From the NCBI RefSeq assembly GCF_000941075.1, contig NZ_CP007229.1, positions 868,001 through 932,000 on the forward strand: a DNA stretch of 64,000 bases, written 5' to 3'. Of this stretch, positions 11,428 through 21,956 are shown piece by piece (the first letter of the stretch is position 1; every line of letters begins with the position of its first letter). Source of the stretch: Mesomycoplasma dispar. GTDB lineage: Bacteria > Bacillota_I > Bacilli_A > Mycoplasmatales > Metamycoplasmataceae. The notes below the pieces were generated by a model. The model did no database searches and was not told the origin of the DNA. It saw nothing but the letters and a program-made list of their open reading frames with translations. The position numbers and the translations under genes were made by a program.

Positions 11428-12372
11428 ATGAAAAAACTTTTTTCAAAATTGCTTTTTGGAACTACAAATTTAATTTTAGTTCCTTTTTTTGCTATCTCTT
11501 GCATTGAACAACAGGAAAAATTTTCTTATAATCACGCACAAAAATACTATAAAATAGAAGACTTTTTAAAAAATCCCTTTGAGGATTTGCAAAATTCTGA
11601 AAGCGAATATGCAAAAGATATTGCAAAATTTTTAGATAGAAAATATGTATGAACTGAAGAAGATAAACAAAAATTTAAAAACGACATTCTTCCTGATAGA
11701 ACATATTTTGAAATTGCTAATGCATCAATTGAAAAATGAACCGATGGCGATACCGCGACATTAAAATCTTTAGATTCTGACAAATTGCCACAAAATTTTA
11801 GTGCTCGTCTTGAAAGTATTGATACTCCTGAAGTTGGAAGAAGAAACGCTTCTGGAAATTACGAAAAAACAGATGGTTTAGAAGGTAAATATGCCCAAAA
11901 AGCAAAAGAATTTGCTGAAAAAATTCTTCCAAAAAACTCTTTAGTTTACTTTGTTTTTCCAAAAACAGGACCTGCACGTTCTTATGATCGTTATGTTGGT
12001 AGCATTTATTTTGGTCATAATGGTTTTTTCAAAAGTTACGGCGTTGAAGTTGTAAAAGCTGGTCTTGCAGTGCCAACTTTACAAAAAGGACTTGCTGGTA
12101 TTAACGATCAAACAACAATTTACTCTTATGTTTCAATCAAACAAGCTGCCGCTGTTGAAAATTCAGTTAATAAAAAATTTGGTATTTATGAAAATTTAAA
12201 AGATACTAAATTTGAATCAGTTACTAACGCGATTGAGTCAATTTACAAAACTCGCGGCGTTGCTTCGATTGGTGATTTTTTAGTTTTAGGCGATAAAAAT
12301 AAAGATAAAAATGTTTTTGAATGATACGAATTTGGTTTGGAACAAAAAAGGGATAGAAAAACTGGAAGTTAA
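11428..12372 (+). CDS. Lipoprotein thermonuclease-like nuclease (Mhp379 type)
   Basis: 314 residues, ATG at 11428, stop TAA 12370-12372. Signal peptide with lipobox AISC (Cys near residue 25). The staphylococcal-nuclease fold is visible in order: DGDTATLKS (~residue 110), ARLESIDTPEVGR (~residues 123-135, catalytic Arg and acidic residues), then YDRYVGSIYF (~residue 187, second catalytic Arg) and GVEVVKAGLAVP. The M. hyopneumoniae counterpart, Mhp379, is a Ca2+-dependent, sugar-non-specific surface nuclease within an ABC-transporter operon. The gene arrangement here is the same: binding lipoproteins upstream and an ATPase beginning 2 nt after the stop. Mycoplasmas cannot make nucleotide bases de novo, so digestion coupled to import is the likely job. 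Confidence 0.85.
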
Positions 12373-12374
12373 AA

Positions 12375-14552
12375 ATGAAAAAAATAACTGAAAATAGTGA
12401 ATTGCTAAATGCTAATTTTGAATCAGAAATTAAAAAAATTCGTCAAGCTTCCGAAAATCGTTATAAGTCTAAATTTTTAATTCCGGCAATTGAAATTAAA
12501 GACTTGACGATCGATTTTGGTGAAACGCTTGCGGTAGATAAAGCAAATTTAAAAATTTTCAAAGGTGAACTTGTAACCCTTTTAGGGCCTTCTGGTTCTG
12601 GAAAAACCACAATTTTGAATGCAATTGCTGGGTTGTTAAATCCAACTTCAGGGCAAATTATTTTTAATGGTGATGATGTTACAAGAAAGTCACCACAACA
12701 GCGAAAAATCGGTTTAGTTTTTCAAAATTACGCCCTCTATCCTCATTTAAATGTTTTTGGAAATATCGCTTTTTCACTTCATAATGATCCGCGTTGAAAA
12801 CAAAAAGCATACGAAAAATCAATGCATGCACGCGTTAATGCCAATTCAATTGTCCTAGCAAAAAATGGTGCTTCCGTTGAAGATTTAGAAAAGTATAAAT
12901 CACTTTTATTTGATTATTTCGATGTTTATCGTCAGTTAGAACACGACTATAATGAACTAAAAACGCAAACTTATTTAAATCTTAATCAGTTAAAAACTGA
13001 TTATTTTTTAATTGAAGCGCATAAACAAGCAGAAATTAAAAATCTTACAATTGATTTTCTCAAATTAGGAAAATCTGCTTCAATTTTTTGGGCTTTTTGG
13101 AAAAAAATGTTTCAAAAAAACTCTGAAGAAATATGTCCAATTCAGCAAGCGATTGCGTTTCGAAAAGCTTATAAATTAAAAGTTCAAAAAATTAAAAATC
13201 AAGCAAAAATTGATAAAAAAGAACATAAAAAACGTATTCAAGAAGAAAAATATGCAATTAATTTCGCTCCTGAATTAGTCAAGGCAAGAAAAAACTTTTT
13301 AGAACAAAAAGCTGAATTGCTTCAAAAAGTTGAAAAACTAGAGGATTTATATAAAAAGTTTAGACACAATGCTAAATTAGAATTAAGTCAAATTCAAAAA
13401 GCTTACAAAAATTTTCGTTCAAAAACATCGTTAAAAGACGAAGAATCACTTAATTTAGATTATCAAGAGCAATTAGAAGCATTTAATCAGCAAAAAAACG
13501 ACAAAGAATTGTGGTTTAAAACTGAAATTGAAAACGAAAAAGCGGCGATAAAAAATTCAGGTAAACTTGAAGAATTAGAACAAAACTATTTAGAAACTAA
13601 AAAGAAATTTTTAGAAACAAATTCCAAAGAATCGCCGAATTTATTAATGTTAAAATCGCTTAAATCAAAGATAAAATCATATAAAAGTGCAACTTTAAAG
13701 CTTTTTTTGGACTACGAAAAAAATCTAATTAACAAATTTTCGCTAAACACTGAAAAATTATCAGATTCGGAACTAAAACAGTATCAAGAATATCAAAACG
13801 ATAATATTTCCATTAAAGAGGCGATAAATCGCGCCGTGCTTCGAACTGCTGAAAAAGTTGAAATTACGAAAAATTTAGCAAAAAAACCAACAAAATTATC
13901 AGGTGGACAACAACAAAGGGTTGCGATTGCTCGTGGAATCGTTCGTCATCCTGATATTTTGCTAATGGACGAGCCACTTTCAAATTTAGATGCAAAACTA
14001 CGGGTACAAACTCGTCAATGAATCCGTAAAATTCAGACAGAAATTGGAATTACAACTGTTTTTGTCACTCACGATCAAGAAGAAGCAATGTCAATTTCTG
14101 ATCGAATTGTTTGTATGTCGACTGGTTATGTCCAACAAATTGGAACGCCAACTGAGTTATATCACAAACCTAAAAACGAATTTGTCGCATCTTTTTTAGG
14201 TGTACCAGAAATGAATATTTTTGATGCTTATTATGATGAAAAAAATAAAAGAATTCTTGTCGATAATCAAGTAATTTTTAATGATTTAGCTGATTATCAG
14301 CATGAAAAAATTAGAGTTGGAATTCGTGCTGAAGATTTATTAGAACAGGAAAATGGGAATTTTGAAGGAAAAATTAGCGTAATTGAATATCTTGGAAAAG
14401 ATATTCTTGGTAAAATCGAAGTAAATAACATCGGTTCAGTTTCAATAATTTTGCGAAAAAAACCAACCTATGAAATTGGTGAGTTAGTTAAATTTAGTTT
14501 TAGATCTGGAAAATTACATCTGTTTGACTATGAAACAAGGGAGCGAATTTAA
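12375..14552 (+). CDS. ABC importer ATPase with long coiled-coil insertion
   Basis: 725 residues, ATG at 12375 just after the nuclease stop, TAA at 14550-14552. MalK/UgpC-type ATPase: Walker [10 protein letters not shown] (residues 71-79), Q-loop [11 protein letters not shown] (~115-125), signature [14 protein letters not shown] (~residue 509), Walker [15 protein letters not shown] (~528), H-loop VTHDQEEAM and a C-terminal TOBE-like domain. In ordinary family members the Q-loop and signature are about 50 residues apart. Here about 385 residues separate them, so roughly 335 extra residues rich in Lys/Glu/Leu, with coiled-coil character, are inserted in the helical subdomain that contacts the permease. 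The ATPase core looks intact. Its stop overlaps the next start by one base. Confidence 0.88.
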
Positions 14553-15562
14553 TGAATTTTATCAGCGGATTTTTCTACCGACGCAGGATTAGAAAAACTA
14601 ATCTTGAACTCGGGATTTTAGATCAAAAACAACCCTTTTGAAAGCCTTTTTTAGCGCTTTTGCCTTCAATTTTAGTAATTTTTCTATTCACTTTCCTACC
14701 TTTTTTGTATTCAGTTTCAAAATCATTAAGTATCGAAATTAATCATAACATCGCCGGAAATACAAGATTTGGTTTTGATAACTTTATTGATTTAATCACA
14801 ATTGATACTAATTTCCATATTGCAATTCGGAACTCGGTAATTTATTCAATTGTCGCTTTGCCAATCGGATTAATAATTAGTTTGATTATTGCATCAACAA
14901 TTGCTTCTTTGCACCGAAAATATGCGCGTGGATTCTGGCAGACAGTATTTTTTCTTCCTTATGTAACTTCTGGGATTGCTGTCTCAGTTGCTTTTGCCTA
15001 TATTTTTGATAGTGAAACTGGTTTTATTAACAAACTTTTTGGAATTTCAACAAGATGGCTAAATTCGGGAAACCCTTCTTCGCTTAACGCTCTTTTTGTT
15101 GTTTTAATCTCGGGAGTTTGAAGAAGTCTCGCTTTTGAGGTTTTAATTTTAACTACCGCGATGTTATCGGTAAATCCGACACTTTATAAAGCCGCAGCAA
15201 TCGATGGCGCTTCACCTGTAAGGCAATTTTTCAAAATTACTTTGCCATCAGTTTCAAGAACAATTAACTTTCTAATCACAATTGGGATAATTGGTGGAAT
15301 TAAAGTTTTCCCAATCGGAATTTTTCCAAACGAAACCGAAGCAATTTCTAACGGTGGTTCAACTTTATTAATTTATATTTATAAAAATGTACGTGGAACG
15401 CCTAATTTTGCCCAAGCGGGTGCGCTAACAATTTACCTTTTTGTTTTCGGTGTCGCCTTGTCAATTGTTGTTAAAAAATTTTTAAGTACTATATTTTTAT
15501 TAGCTGATAAAATTTCGGAGAAAAATGTTTATTATAAAATTAAAAATTCTCAAATTCATTAG
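14552..15562 (+). CDS. ABC importer permease, MalF/UgpA type
   Basis: 336 residues, ATG 14552-14554 overlapping the ATPase stop, TAA at 15562. About six membrane segments. The coupling EAA loop reads LYKAAAIDGASPVRQFFKITLPSV (given in two parts: LYKAAAIDGASP, then VRQFFKITLPSV; nt ~15180-15255), the cytoplasmic docking site for the ATPase. A long N-terminal cytoplasmic tail (RRRIRKTNLELG) precedes the first helix. It belongs to the sugar/glycerol-phosphate permease superfamily, but the neighbouring nuclease suggests that a nucleoside or other digestion product may be the cargo. The downstream permease begins 38 nt before this gene ends. Confidence 0.85.
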
Positions 15563-16490
15563 CGATCGCAAAACTGCAAAAGTTATTGAATCAATTAATT
15601 CGCAAGTTCGAAACCGTAGTCTAACAAGTGCAATTTCGAATTTTATCTTTAAATTTATAGTACTTTTTGTTTTTGGGATTTTTATTATCTTCCCTTTTTA
15701 TTTTATGTTAGTTTATGCGCTTTCGCCTGAAGAACAGATTCTTGATACACGAATTCCCGTTTATTGACCAAAACATTTTGCCTGAGATAATTTCAGTAAA
15801 GCTGCTGAATCTGGATATTTTGCCGCACTTGGAATTACTGCATTAGTGACGGCAATTTCTGTTGTTGCCAAAGTGTTTTTTTCAATGACTTTTGGTTATG
15901 CGTTTTCGCTTCGAAAATGAAGATTCAAACAGTTATCCTGAGTTATTTTCCTTTCAATTTTAGTGCTTCCCGAAACTGCGCTTTTAATTGGACAATACCG
16001 AATTATGGTTATGTTAGGTTGAAATGACGGTTTTCAGTCAATTTTTGCTCTCACCGCGCCTTTTGTTGCATCAGTTTTTTCTGGTTTTATGTTCCGAAAT
16101 GCTTTTGAAGAAATTCCTGATCGGATTAAAGAAGCTTCAATGGTCGATGGATGTTCGGGAATTCGCTACTTTTTCCGTGTCGCAATTCCGATGGTAAGTC
16201 CAACAATTTGGACTGTCGGGATTCTTACAGCATTTTCTGCCTGAAATTCTACACTTTGACCGCTTTTGATTTTACAATCGAATTCAGCAAATTTGACAAC
16301 ATTAAACACTTGATTACTTCAAAAAGTTGGTGTTGCTGATGAAACCGCGCAAATTCCTGGCGGATATTTCAAAAATGTAAGAATGGCAGGTGCAATTTTA
16401 ACGATCTTACCGATGTTTATAGTATATTTTGCGTTTCGCAGAAGAATTATGAATGCCGTATCACGTCAGGGATCAACGGTGAAAGGTTAA
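15525..16490 (+). CDS. ABC importer permease, MalG/UgpE type
   Basis: 321 residues; ATG at 15525 preceded by CGGAGAAA inside the end of the previous permease gene, stop TAA 16488-16490. Six predicted membrane segments and the MalG-type EAA loop EEIPDRIKEASMVDGCSG then FRVAIPMVSPTI (nt ~16105-16205). It forms the second half of the transmembrane channel with the upstream permease. Several TGA codons in the membrane part encode Trp. Overlapping starts across this operon suggest tight translational coupling of ATPase and permeases. Confidence 0.85.
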
Positions 16491-16493
16491 AAG

Positions 16494-16661
16494 ATGTTTG
16501 ATTTTAAAGCTTTTTTTAAAAAGAATCGACAAAAAATTGGTCTTGGTTTTCAATCAGGTTTTGTTTGAATTTGTGTAATTATCGGTTTAGCTTTTACCGC
16601 GCTAACTGCTTGAGCAATTATTTACTTTTTCCAACAAGCATTTTTTGATGGTTTTTTATAA
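16494..16661 (+). CDS. 55-residue membrane protein at the end of the ABC operon
   Basis: ATG at 16494, three nt after the permease stop, to TAA 16659-16661. The sequence starts MFDFKAFFKKNRQKIG and then has one clear hydrophobic helix (residues ~22-48) with two TGA-encoded Trp. The basic N-terminus predicts the N-in orientation. Spacing, strand and the terminator straight after it place it as the last gene of the importer operon. It is too short to assign to a family. It may be an accessory subunit of the permease complex, which is inference from position only. Confidence 0.6.
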
Positions 16662-16681
16662 AATAAAATTAATGTGGTTTT

Positions 16682-16733
16682 AAAAAAAAAAAAAAATCAA
16701 TGTCAGTTTTTAACTTTGCCATTGATTTTTTTA
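16682..16733 (+). terminator. Terminator of the ABC importer operon
   Basis: A run of 15 A (16682-16696) leads into ATCAATG, which pairs with CATTGAT (16720-16726) and a T7 run; A-run and T-run extend the stem to about 13 bp. Confidence 0.8.
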
Positions 16734-16739
16734 TAGAAT

Positions 16740-17281
16740 TAATAAAATTTGGTAATATTAAATATTTTGTGTCTTAAGGCAAACCTAATTTGATAAAGTT
16801 TATCTTCAAGAACTAAATTATGAAAAAAAGAGCAAAAAATTATCCCAATTGAGTTAGAAGTTGAAAAAATCATTAAAAAACGTTGGACATAAAAAATTAA
16901 AAAAGAGATTTTCATAGAAATTTCGAATATATTTAAAACTTTTACAGAGATACTTTGGCAAAATTAACAAAATTTTTTAAATATCCTTATTAAATGAATC
17001 AGTGAATAAATTAATTAGGAAAAATACAAAAACAAAAGACGGAATTCAAAGTGCAAATTACCTTTCAAAATAACTTATTTGGCACTGCAAAAGCAACCAA
17101 AAAATAACAAAGGTAGGTAAGAAATTGACACATAATTAAAAAACAATTAGAAATTATTTTCCCTAATTGGCTAAATAATGTAAAATTAAATTAGATTTCT
17201 ATTTGAAAAATCCATAAAAATTTAATTTATGATTATAATAAATAAGATAATTATTACCAATAAATTTTTCAAAGGATTAAA
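16740..17281 (+). other. 540-nt gap with no supported gene; promoter for the next gene
   Basis: Only short broken frames are seen, such as one from ATG 16819 that stops after about 18 codons, and a stretch around 17040-17106 that could be gene remains. I could not match these to a family. Near the right end, TATAAT at 17234-17239 is a good -10 box for the membrane protein starting at 17282. Confidence 0.4.
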
Positions 17282-18358
17282 ATGCTCTATGAACGCGATA
17301 GTTTTGAAAAATTTCTAAACCTTAAAATACCAAAGTGGTTCTTTTTTCTACCTTTTTTTGGTCCATTTTTTTATTTTAAACTATTTAGTCTGCTAATAAA
17401 ATATAACAAGGATTTCAAACATATTGCAAGCGGTTTTCGATCAGAAACAAAATATCGGTCAGCAGTTCTGTTTTTTTTAAATATTTTTACATACCTAATA
17501 GTTTTTGCCCTAACTTTTACTGTTATTTTTAGAGTTTTTGAGCCTTTTAAAATTGAAGATAACTTGAAAAACATCGGTTTTAATGGAATTTTTGCTAATA
17601 ATAAAATTGCATCTGCAGTTTTCCTTAACATTTTCATCTATTGTCTAATTATTTTTAGTTCATTTTTTGTGAATTTATTTTTCTTAAAATGACTATATTT
17701 TCTTCTAAAAAGGAAATTTAGAAGAAAATATGGAACGATAAATCCTTTAAATACTTTTGGTTTTATCAAAAAATTTAAATTTCAAACATATTTAGATAAT
17801 GTTTTTAGAAAAAAATTTTCATATGATAAAGAAAAAAATGAACTCAAAACTGAAATACTTGAAAATGGGTTTTCAAAAAGAAAATACCGATTTAATAGTT
17901 TTTTAACTTATAAAAATCAAATTGAAGAGCATTACTATAATTTGTATAAGGAAGAAAAAATAAGTGAATTTGAACTAATTTCAATTAAAACAAATATTTA
18001 TTTCTGGCCGTTCGCGATCGTTTTTGCTTATGTTTTTGAGATGAACAAAAAATCGCTTGCTGATGAGTTTAGAAAAAAATTTAATTCACAATTTTCGTTG
18101 ATTTTGTTTTTTTACTACTTAATTTTCTTAATTTTAATATTTATTTTTCTTTCTATTTTTTATATTAGTTATGTTTACACAATTTTGAATGCAGAAAGTT
18201 TAAATAACGAACTAACTTTTTCCATAATTAAACTAGTTTTTACAATTTTTGGGTTGTTGGCAGTGTTTTTGATATGATTGATTGTGAATTATTTTTCAGT
18301 CATAATTTGAAATTATTTTCTAATTAAAAAGCGATTTTTCGAAATTGAAAACTTTTAA
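17282..18358 (+). CDS. Hypothetical multi-spanning membrane protein
   Basis: 358 residues, ATG at 17282 (TCAAAGGATTAAA upstream), TAA at 18356-18358, TGA codons as Trp. Two hydrophobic halves, each a pair of membrane segments, are separated by a charged middle of ~95 residues (nt ~17690-17990). The halves look distantly alike: KYNKDFKHIASGFRSETKY before helices in the first and FEMNKKSLADEFRKKF before helices in the second, suggesting internal duplication. I do not recognise the family. The gene has its own promoter and ends two nt before a convergent gene on the other strand, leaving no room for a separate terminator. Confidence 0.6.
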
Positions 18359-18360
18359 TT

Positions 18361-18984
18361 CTAATTAGAATTAATTTTACCGTGATTTTTTTGTAAGTTA
18401 TACCAAATTTTATTAATTTTAGCGATTTTATCGATGTTTTGTGCTTTTTCAATGAAACTTTCCGATGTTAAAAGCGCAGTAAAAAATGAGCAATAATCAT
18501 TTGCATAAAGTTTATTACCTTGAAACTTATTTAGACCAACAATCATTGTGTAATTTTTATTTTTTCAGATTAATCCTCTAAAAAAATAAAGCTTTTTAGT
18601 GTATAAAACTTCTTGTGCAACTAACGTTTGCGAATAATCACCCTCTAAAAATGTAAGATAACATTCTCAAACTAACAGTTTTGCTTTAATTTGGCTTAAC
18701 AAACTTCGGTTTTTTTGTATATTTCACTTTTGAAAATTAGCAAATTTTTCTTGCAACTTGCCATTATTAATAAAGGTGATAATTTTTTTAGTTGGCCAAT
18801 TTTTTAAAAACGGGATTTTTTTAAGCCCAATTCCGTGCGGGAAATCAAGTAAATTTGGTCTAATTGAAAAAATTTTCTCAGTTTGACTATATGCAATTGC
18901 AATTGTGTATAAATTTTGAACAACATTGCCATATCTTTGAAGATTGCTTTCAATTTTGTTAATTCATAAATCAATATTATCCAT
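18361..18984 (-). CDS. Hypothetical protein downstream of the Ig-blocking protein gene
   Basis: 207 residues, ATG at 18984-18982 with a strong AAAGGAGAT ribosome site, TAG at 18363-18361. Soluble, rich in Lys, Leu, Phe and Trp, with no signal peptide or membrane segment. It starts about 100 nt after the MIB-like gene stop on the same strand, so it may be co-transcribed. In known MIB-MIP systems this position would hold the MIP serine protease, but this protein is far too short and shows no protease motifs. Function unknown. Confidence 0.6.
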
Positions 18985-19087
18985 AATCTCCTTTTTTTGC
19001 TTAAATAAAAACCTCCATTTACAATTACTTCACTAAATTTAGGGAAAAATTGTAAATGGAAGTAAAAAAAGGAAAAATTAACTGTTT

Positions 19088-21247
19088 TTATCTAGTTTGT
19101 TCATCTGTAACGTTAATAGTTTTGACTTCAACAGGAAGTCCGTAACCTGAAAGTTTATCTTTTAAACTTGAATCTTGGACATAAATCTTATTGAAAGTTG
19201 CACTTTTACGAGCCACATCGATGAATTTTGCAAGTTGGGAGGAAGCATCGCCATTCAGTGAATTTCCTGTTATGTAAAGCGGAATATCTCTAAGATTTTG
19301 ACCATTTTCATCTTTTACATAAATTCCGGGCTGTTGAACTGGCGTATTCACAAGTCTGTCGGTAAATTGGGAATTTTCAAAATCAGAGACATCTACCTTG
19401 TAAACGTAATTACCGACTCCGGAATCACTAGTTTTTGATGCGCCAAAATATAAATATTGGAATCTTAAGTTAACGTGCGCAGGATTTTTTTGCGATTCAG
19501 CCTCGACTTCTCATCCTTGTAATTTTTGATTAAAAATTTTTTCAATCTCATTAAAATTAATACCTTTTAATGTTTTTATTTTTTTAGAGGAAGAAAAATC
19601 AAGATTGAGTGGATAACCGCCGCGACCACCGTTAGTTCCTTGGAATACGCGCTGATCAATTTTAGAACCAAAGGCAATCTTAAGACCTTCGTTTACTTGA
19701 TCTGCTGAATCTCCTTCATCTCAACGAAGAGTATCAAAAATTATTGATCCAGGAATTTTTTCCCCAGGTTGAACTAGTTTAATATCACCTTTATTTATGT
19801 AGTCGAATGAAATAAAATCAACATTTTTAAGAGCATTAGGATTAATTGCCCAATTTGGTTCGTTAGTTTGTGAGTTTGTATAAAGTTCTAATTCAGATAA
19901 TTTTGAGAATTTTTCTAGACCACGAAGACCGTTAATTGCTCTTTTATCATCTAAAAATAATGAAACTTTTTGCATTTGTTTAGGCAAAAGTTCAAGTATT
20001 TGCTTAATATTTTGAGTTTTGTGTGTAGAACCAACATTTTTAAGAACGATTGATTTTATTGAATTGTCCTTATTTGCGGCTTGTTTCATAATTTCAGCAA
20101 AAGCTTGAAATGCTTTATCATCATCGGCATTTAAAACTAAAGTTTTAAATTCAGAAATAGATCCTGCAGTATTTCCTTGATTTCTTGTGTATTTAATAAG
20201 TTTGATGCTGCCAGGAGAAAAACTTTTATTGTTTGTGAGATCAGAAATTTCGCCACTTACATCAGAATCAGTTCAGCCATCATATTTTAGTGAAGCGATT
20301 TGTGTTGGATCGTAACGATTTCAGTTTGAGTCATTAGCATTTAATCTTTTATTATTGTTTGCTCTAATATTTTTAACAACAACATTAACTTTCGGTTCTC
20401 ATCCATCGGTGCTTGGATCTGGAGTATAACCATCCCTAATCATTTGTAGTTCTTGTTCTGTGAAAGGTTGATCTAATTTTCTTCTTTCTTCAATAACTTT
20501 TAGATAAGCTTGTTCACGTTCGCGGTAATTATTTGCAACTCATCTTTGATATTTAATACCTTCCAGGTAATTTTCTTTTGTAATTTCAGGCTTACCGTGC
20601 TCATCACGTGGAACAAATTTTTGATAATGTGAATCAATTTCTCTAATTTTTCGATCTGCTTCATCAATTTCAGCTTGATATTTATCACGTTCGCGGCGTA
20701 CTTCAGAAATTTTCCGATCAGTTTGTTGTCTTCACAAACCAAGCGCTTTTTGAAAGGCAGAATCACCTAAATTTGCTGATGGATTAGTATTTTGTTGACT
20801 AATTTGAGGTTGAGCGATTGGTCTTGTGTTCGTAATTGTTGGTCTACTTGCGATTTGGCGTGATTGTCTTGATTGACTAGGGCGAGAAATTGGAATTGGT
20901 GATTCGATAGCAGGCGAAGAAACTTTGGGTTTTGATTCTATTTTTTCAGGAAGTGGGTCAACTTTTTCGACTTTCGGAACTACAATTTGTGGCTTAACCG
21001 GGTTTTCTACTTTTTTTTCTGGTTTTGGTGGCACAAAATTTGTATTCGCCACTGGCGAATTAAATCCGGTATCGTTGGGTCTTGCTTTGACAATTGTTGA
21101 AGGCGCATTAGTTGAATAACTTATTTGTGTTGGTAAAAAATCAAAATTAGCTAATGATTCTTTTACCACGAAAGATGAAACAACCAAAAAAGTCATTCCA
21201 GCAGCACCAATGATCAACTTTCGTCGACGAGAGAAATAAATTACCAT
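19088..21247 (-). CDS. Putative immunoglobulin-blocking virulence protein (MIB / Protein M family)
   Basis: About 719 residues. Two adjacent ATGs (21250 and 21247) follow AGGAGGTGA; the second has better spacing and is used. Stop TAA 19090-19088. Layout: basic N-terminus (FSRRRKL) and membrane anchor (residues ~11-35), a Pro/Lys/Ser-rich linker (~60-150), a charged helical stretch (~170-250), then a leucine-rich-like domain with ASLKYDGWTDSDVSGE, LRGLEKFSKLSELELYT and INGLRG phrases (~300-470) and a C-terminal domain. These features match the mycoplasma Ig-binding protein family (MIB; Protein M of M. genitalium), which binds the light-chain variable region of antibodies. Family members normally sit in front of a MIP protease, which is absent here. 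Confidence 0.75.
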
Positions 21248-21272
21248 CATTCACCTCCTAAATCTAATTTAA

Positions 21273-21278
21273 ATTATA
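21273..21278 (-). promoter_or_regulatory. -10 box for the MIB-like gene
   Basis: TATAAT on the minus strand 23 nt before the start codon, in GGTTATAATTT; the strong AGGAGG lies between. No clear -35 hexamer. Confidence 0.5.
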
Positions 21279-21377
21279 ACCGATTTTTTATATTGACTTA
21301 CTAATTTTATTTTTTATCTTCTCCTGGTTTAGAGAATTATATTCAAAAATAAAAAATCTCCAAGCAAAATTTGTAAA

Positions 21378-21818
21378 TTAGTAGAAAAAATTAAGACACA
21401 CCATAAAAGTTGTGTTTTTTATGAGACAAAATAAATTTTCAATTAATGAAAAAATCAAATATATTAAAATCGTTGAATCACAACGATTCAAACATTCAAC
21501 AATCAATGTCGCCAAAATGAAACGTACTTACAAACCGGCCGATTGAATACTTTTATGCTATTTTACAAAGATAATATTTGAATGTTGATGGTAAAATTTT
21601 TGAAAATCTCGAAGATGCTCATCAAAAAATCAGCTCATTTGTTAAATGATACAATAAAACTAGAGTGCAAAGTTGCCTTTCATATTTGAGTCCAAATTCT
21701 CATTTTCAACAATTCGATACTCAAAAAAATTTTCACAATTTTGGAGAATAAAAAAAATAATAAAAATTTGTTTTAAAAATAGTTAAAAATAATAATGTGT
21801 CTCATTTTCCTATACTAA
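21378..21818 (+). mobile_element. Internally deleted copy of the IS3-like element
   Basis: Both ends and both termini of the transposase gene match the intact element at 60539-61934. The left end carries TTAGTAG...AAGACACACC, then MRQNKFSINEKIKYIKIVES (nt ~21421-21480). The middle is missing, and the sequence jumps to the C-terminal part from about nt 21534 (NRPIEYFYAIL; DAHQKISSFVKWYNKTRVQS; NFHNFGE, nt ~21610-21750) and the other end GTGTCTCATTTTCCTATACTAA. About 440 bp of ~1.4 kb remain. It cannot encode a functional transposase but keeps both ends, so it could be moved in trans. It fills much of the gap between the MIB-like gene and P102. Confidence 0.85.
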
Positions 21819-21956
21819 TTTACCGCAAAACATTAGTCAAATTTAGCGAGTTTAAGAAAAAAGTTTATCTAGATTAAGTTAAAAAATACCAAAAGAGTCT
21901 ATAAATTTATAGACTCTTTTGGGTATTAAAGGCAAAATTTTAATAACTTTTAACTC

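Noticed and set aside
16819..17110. Broken transposase or other gene remains in the gap before 17282
   Set aside because: Translated fragments do not match any motif I can name and stops are frequent in all frames.
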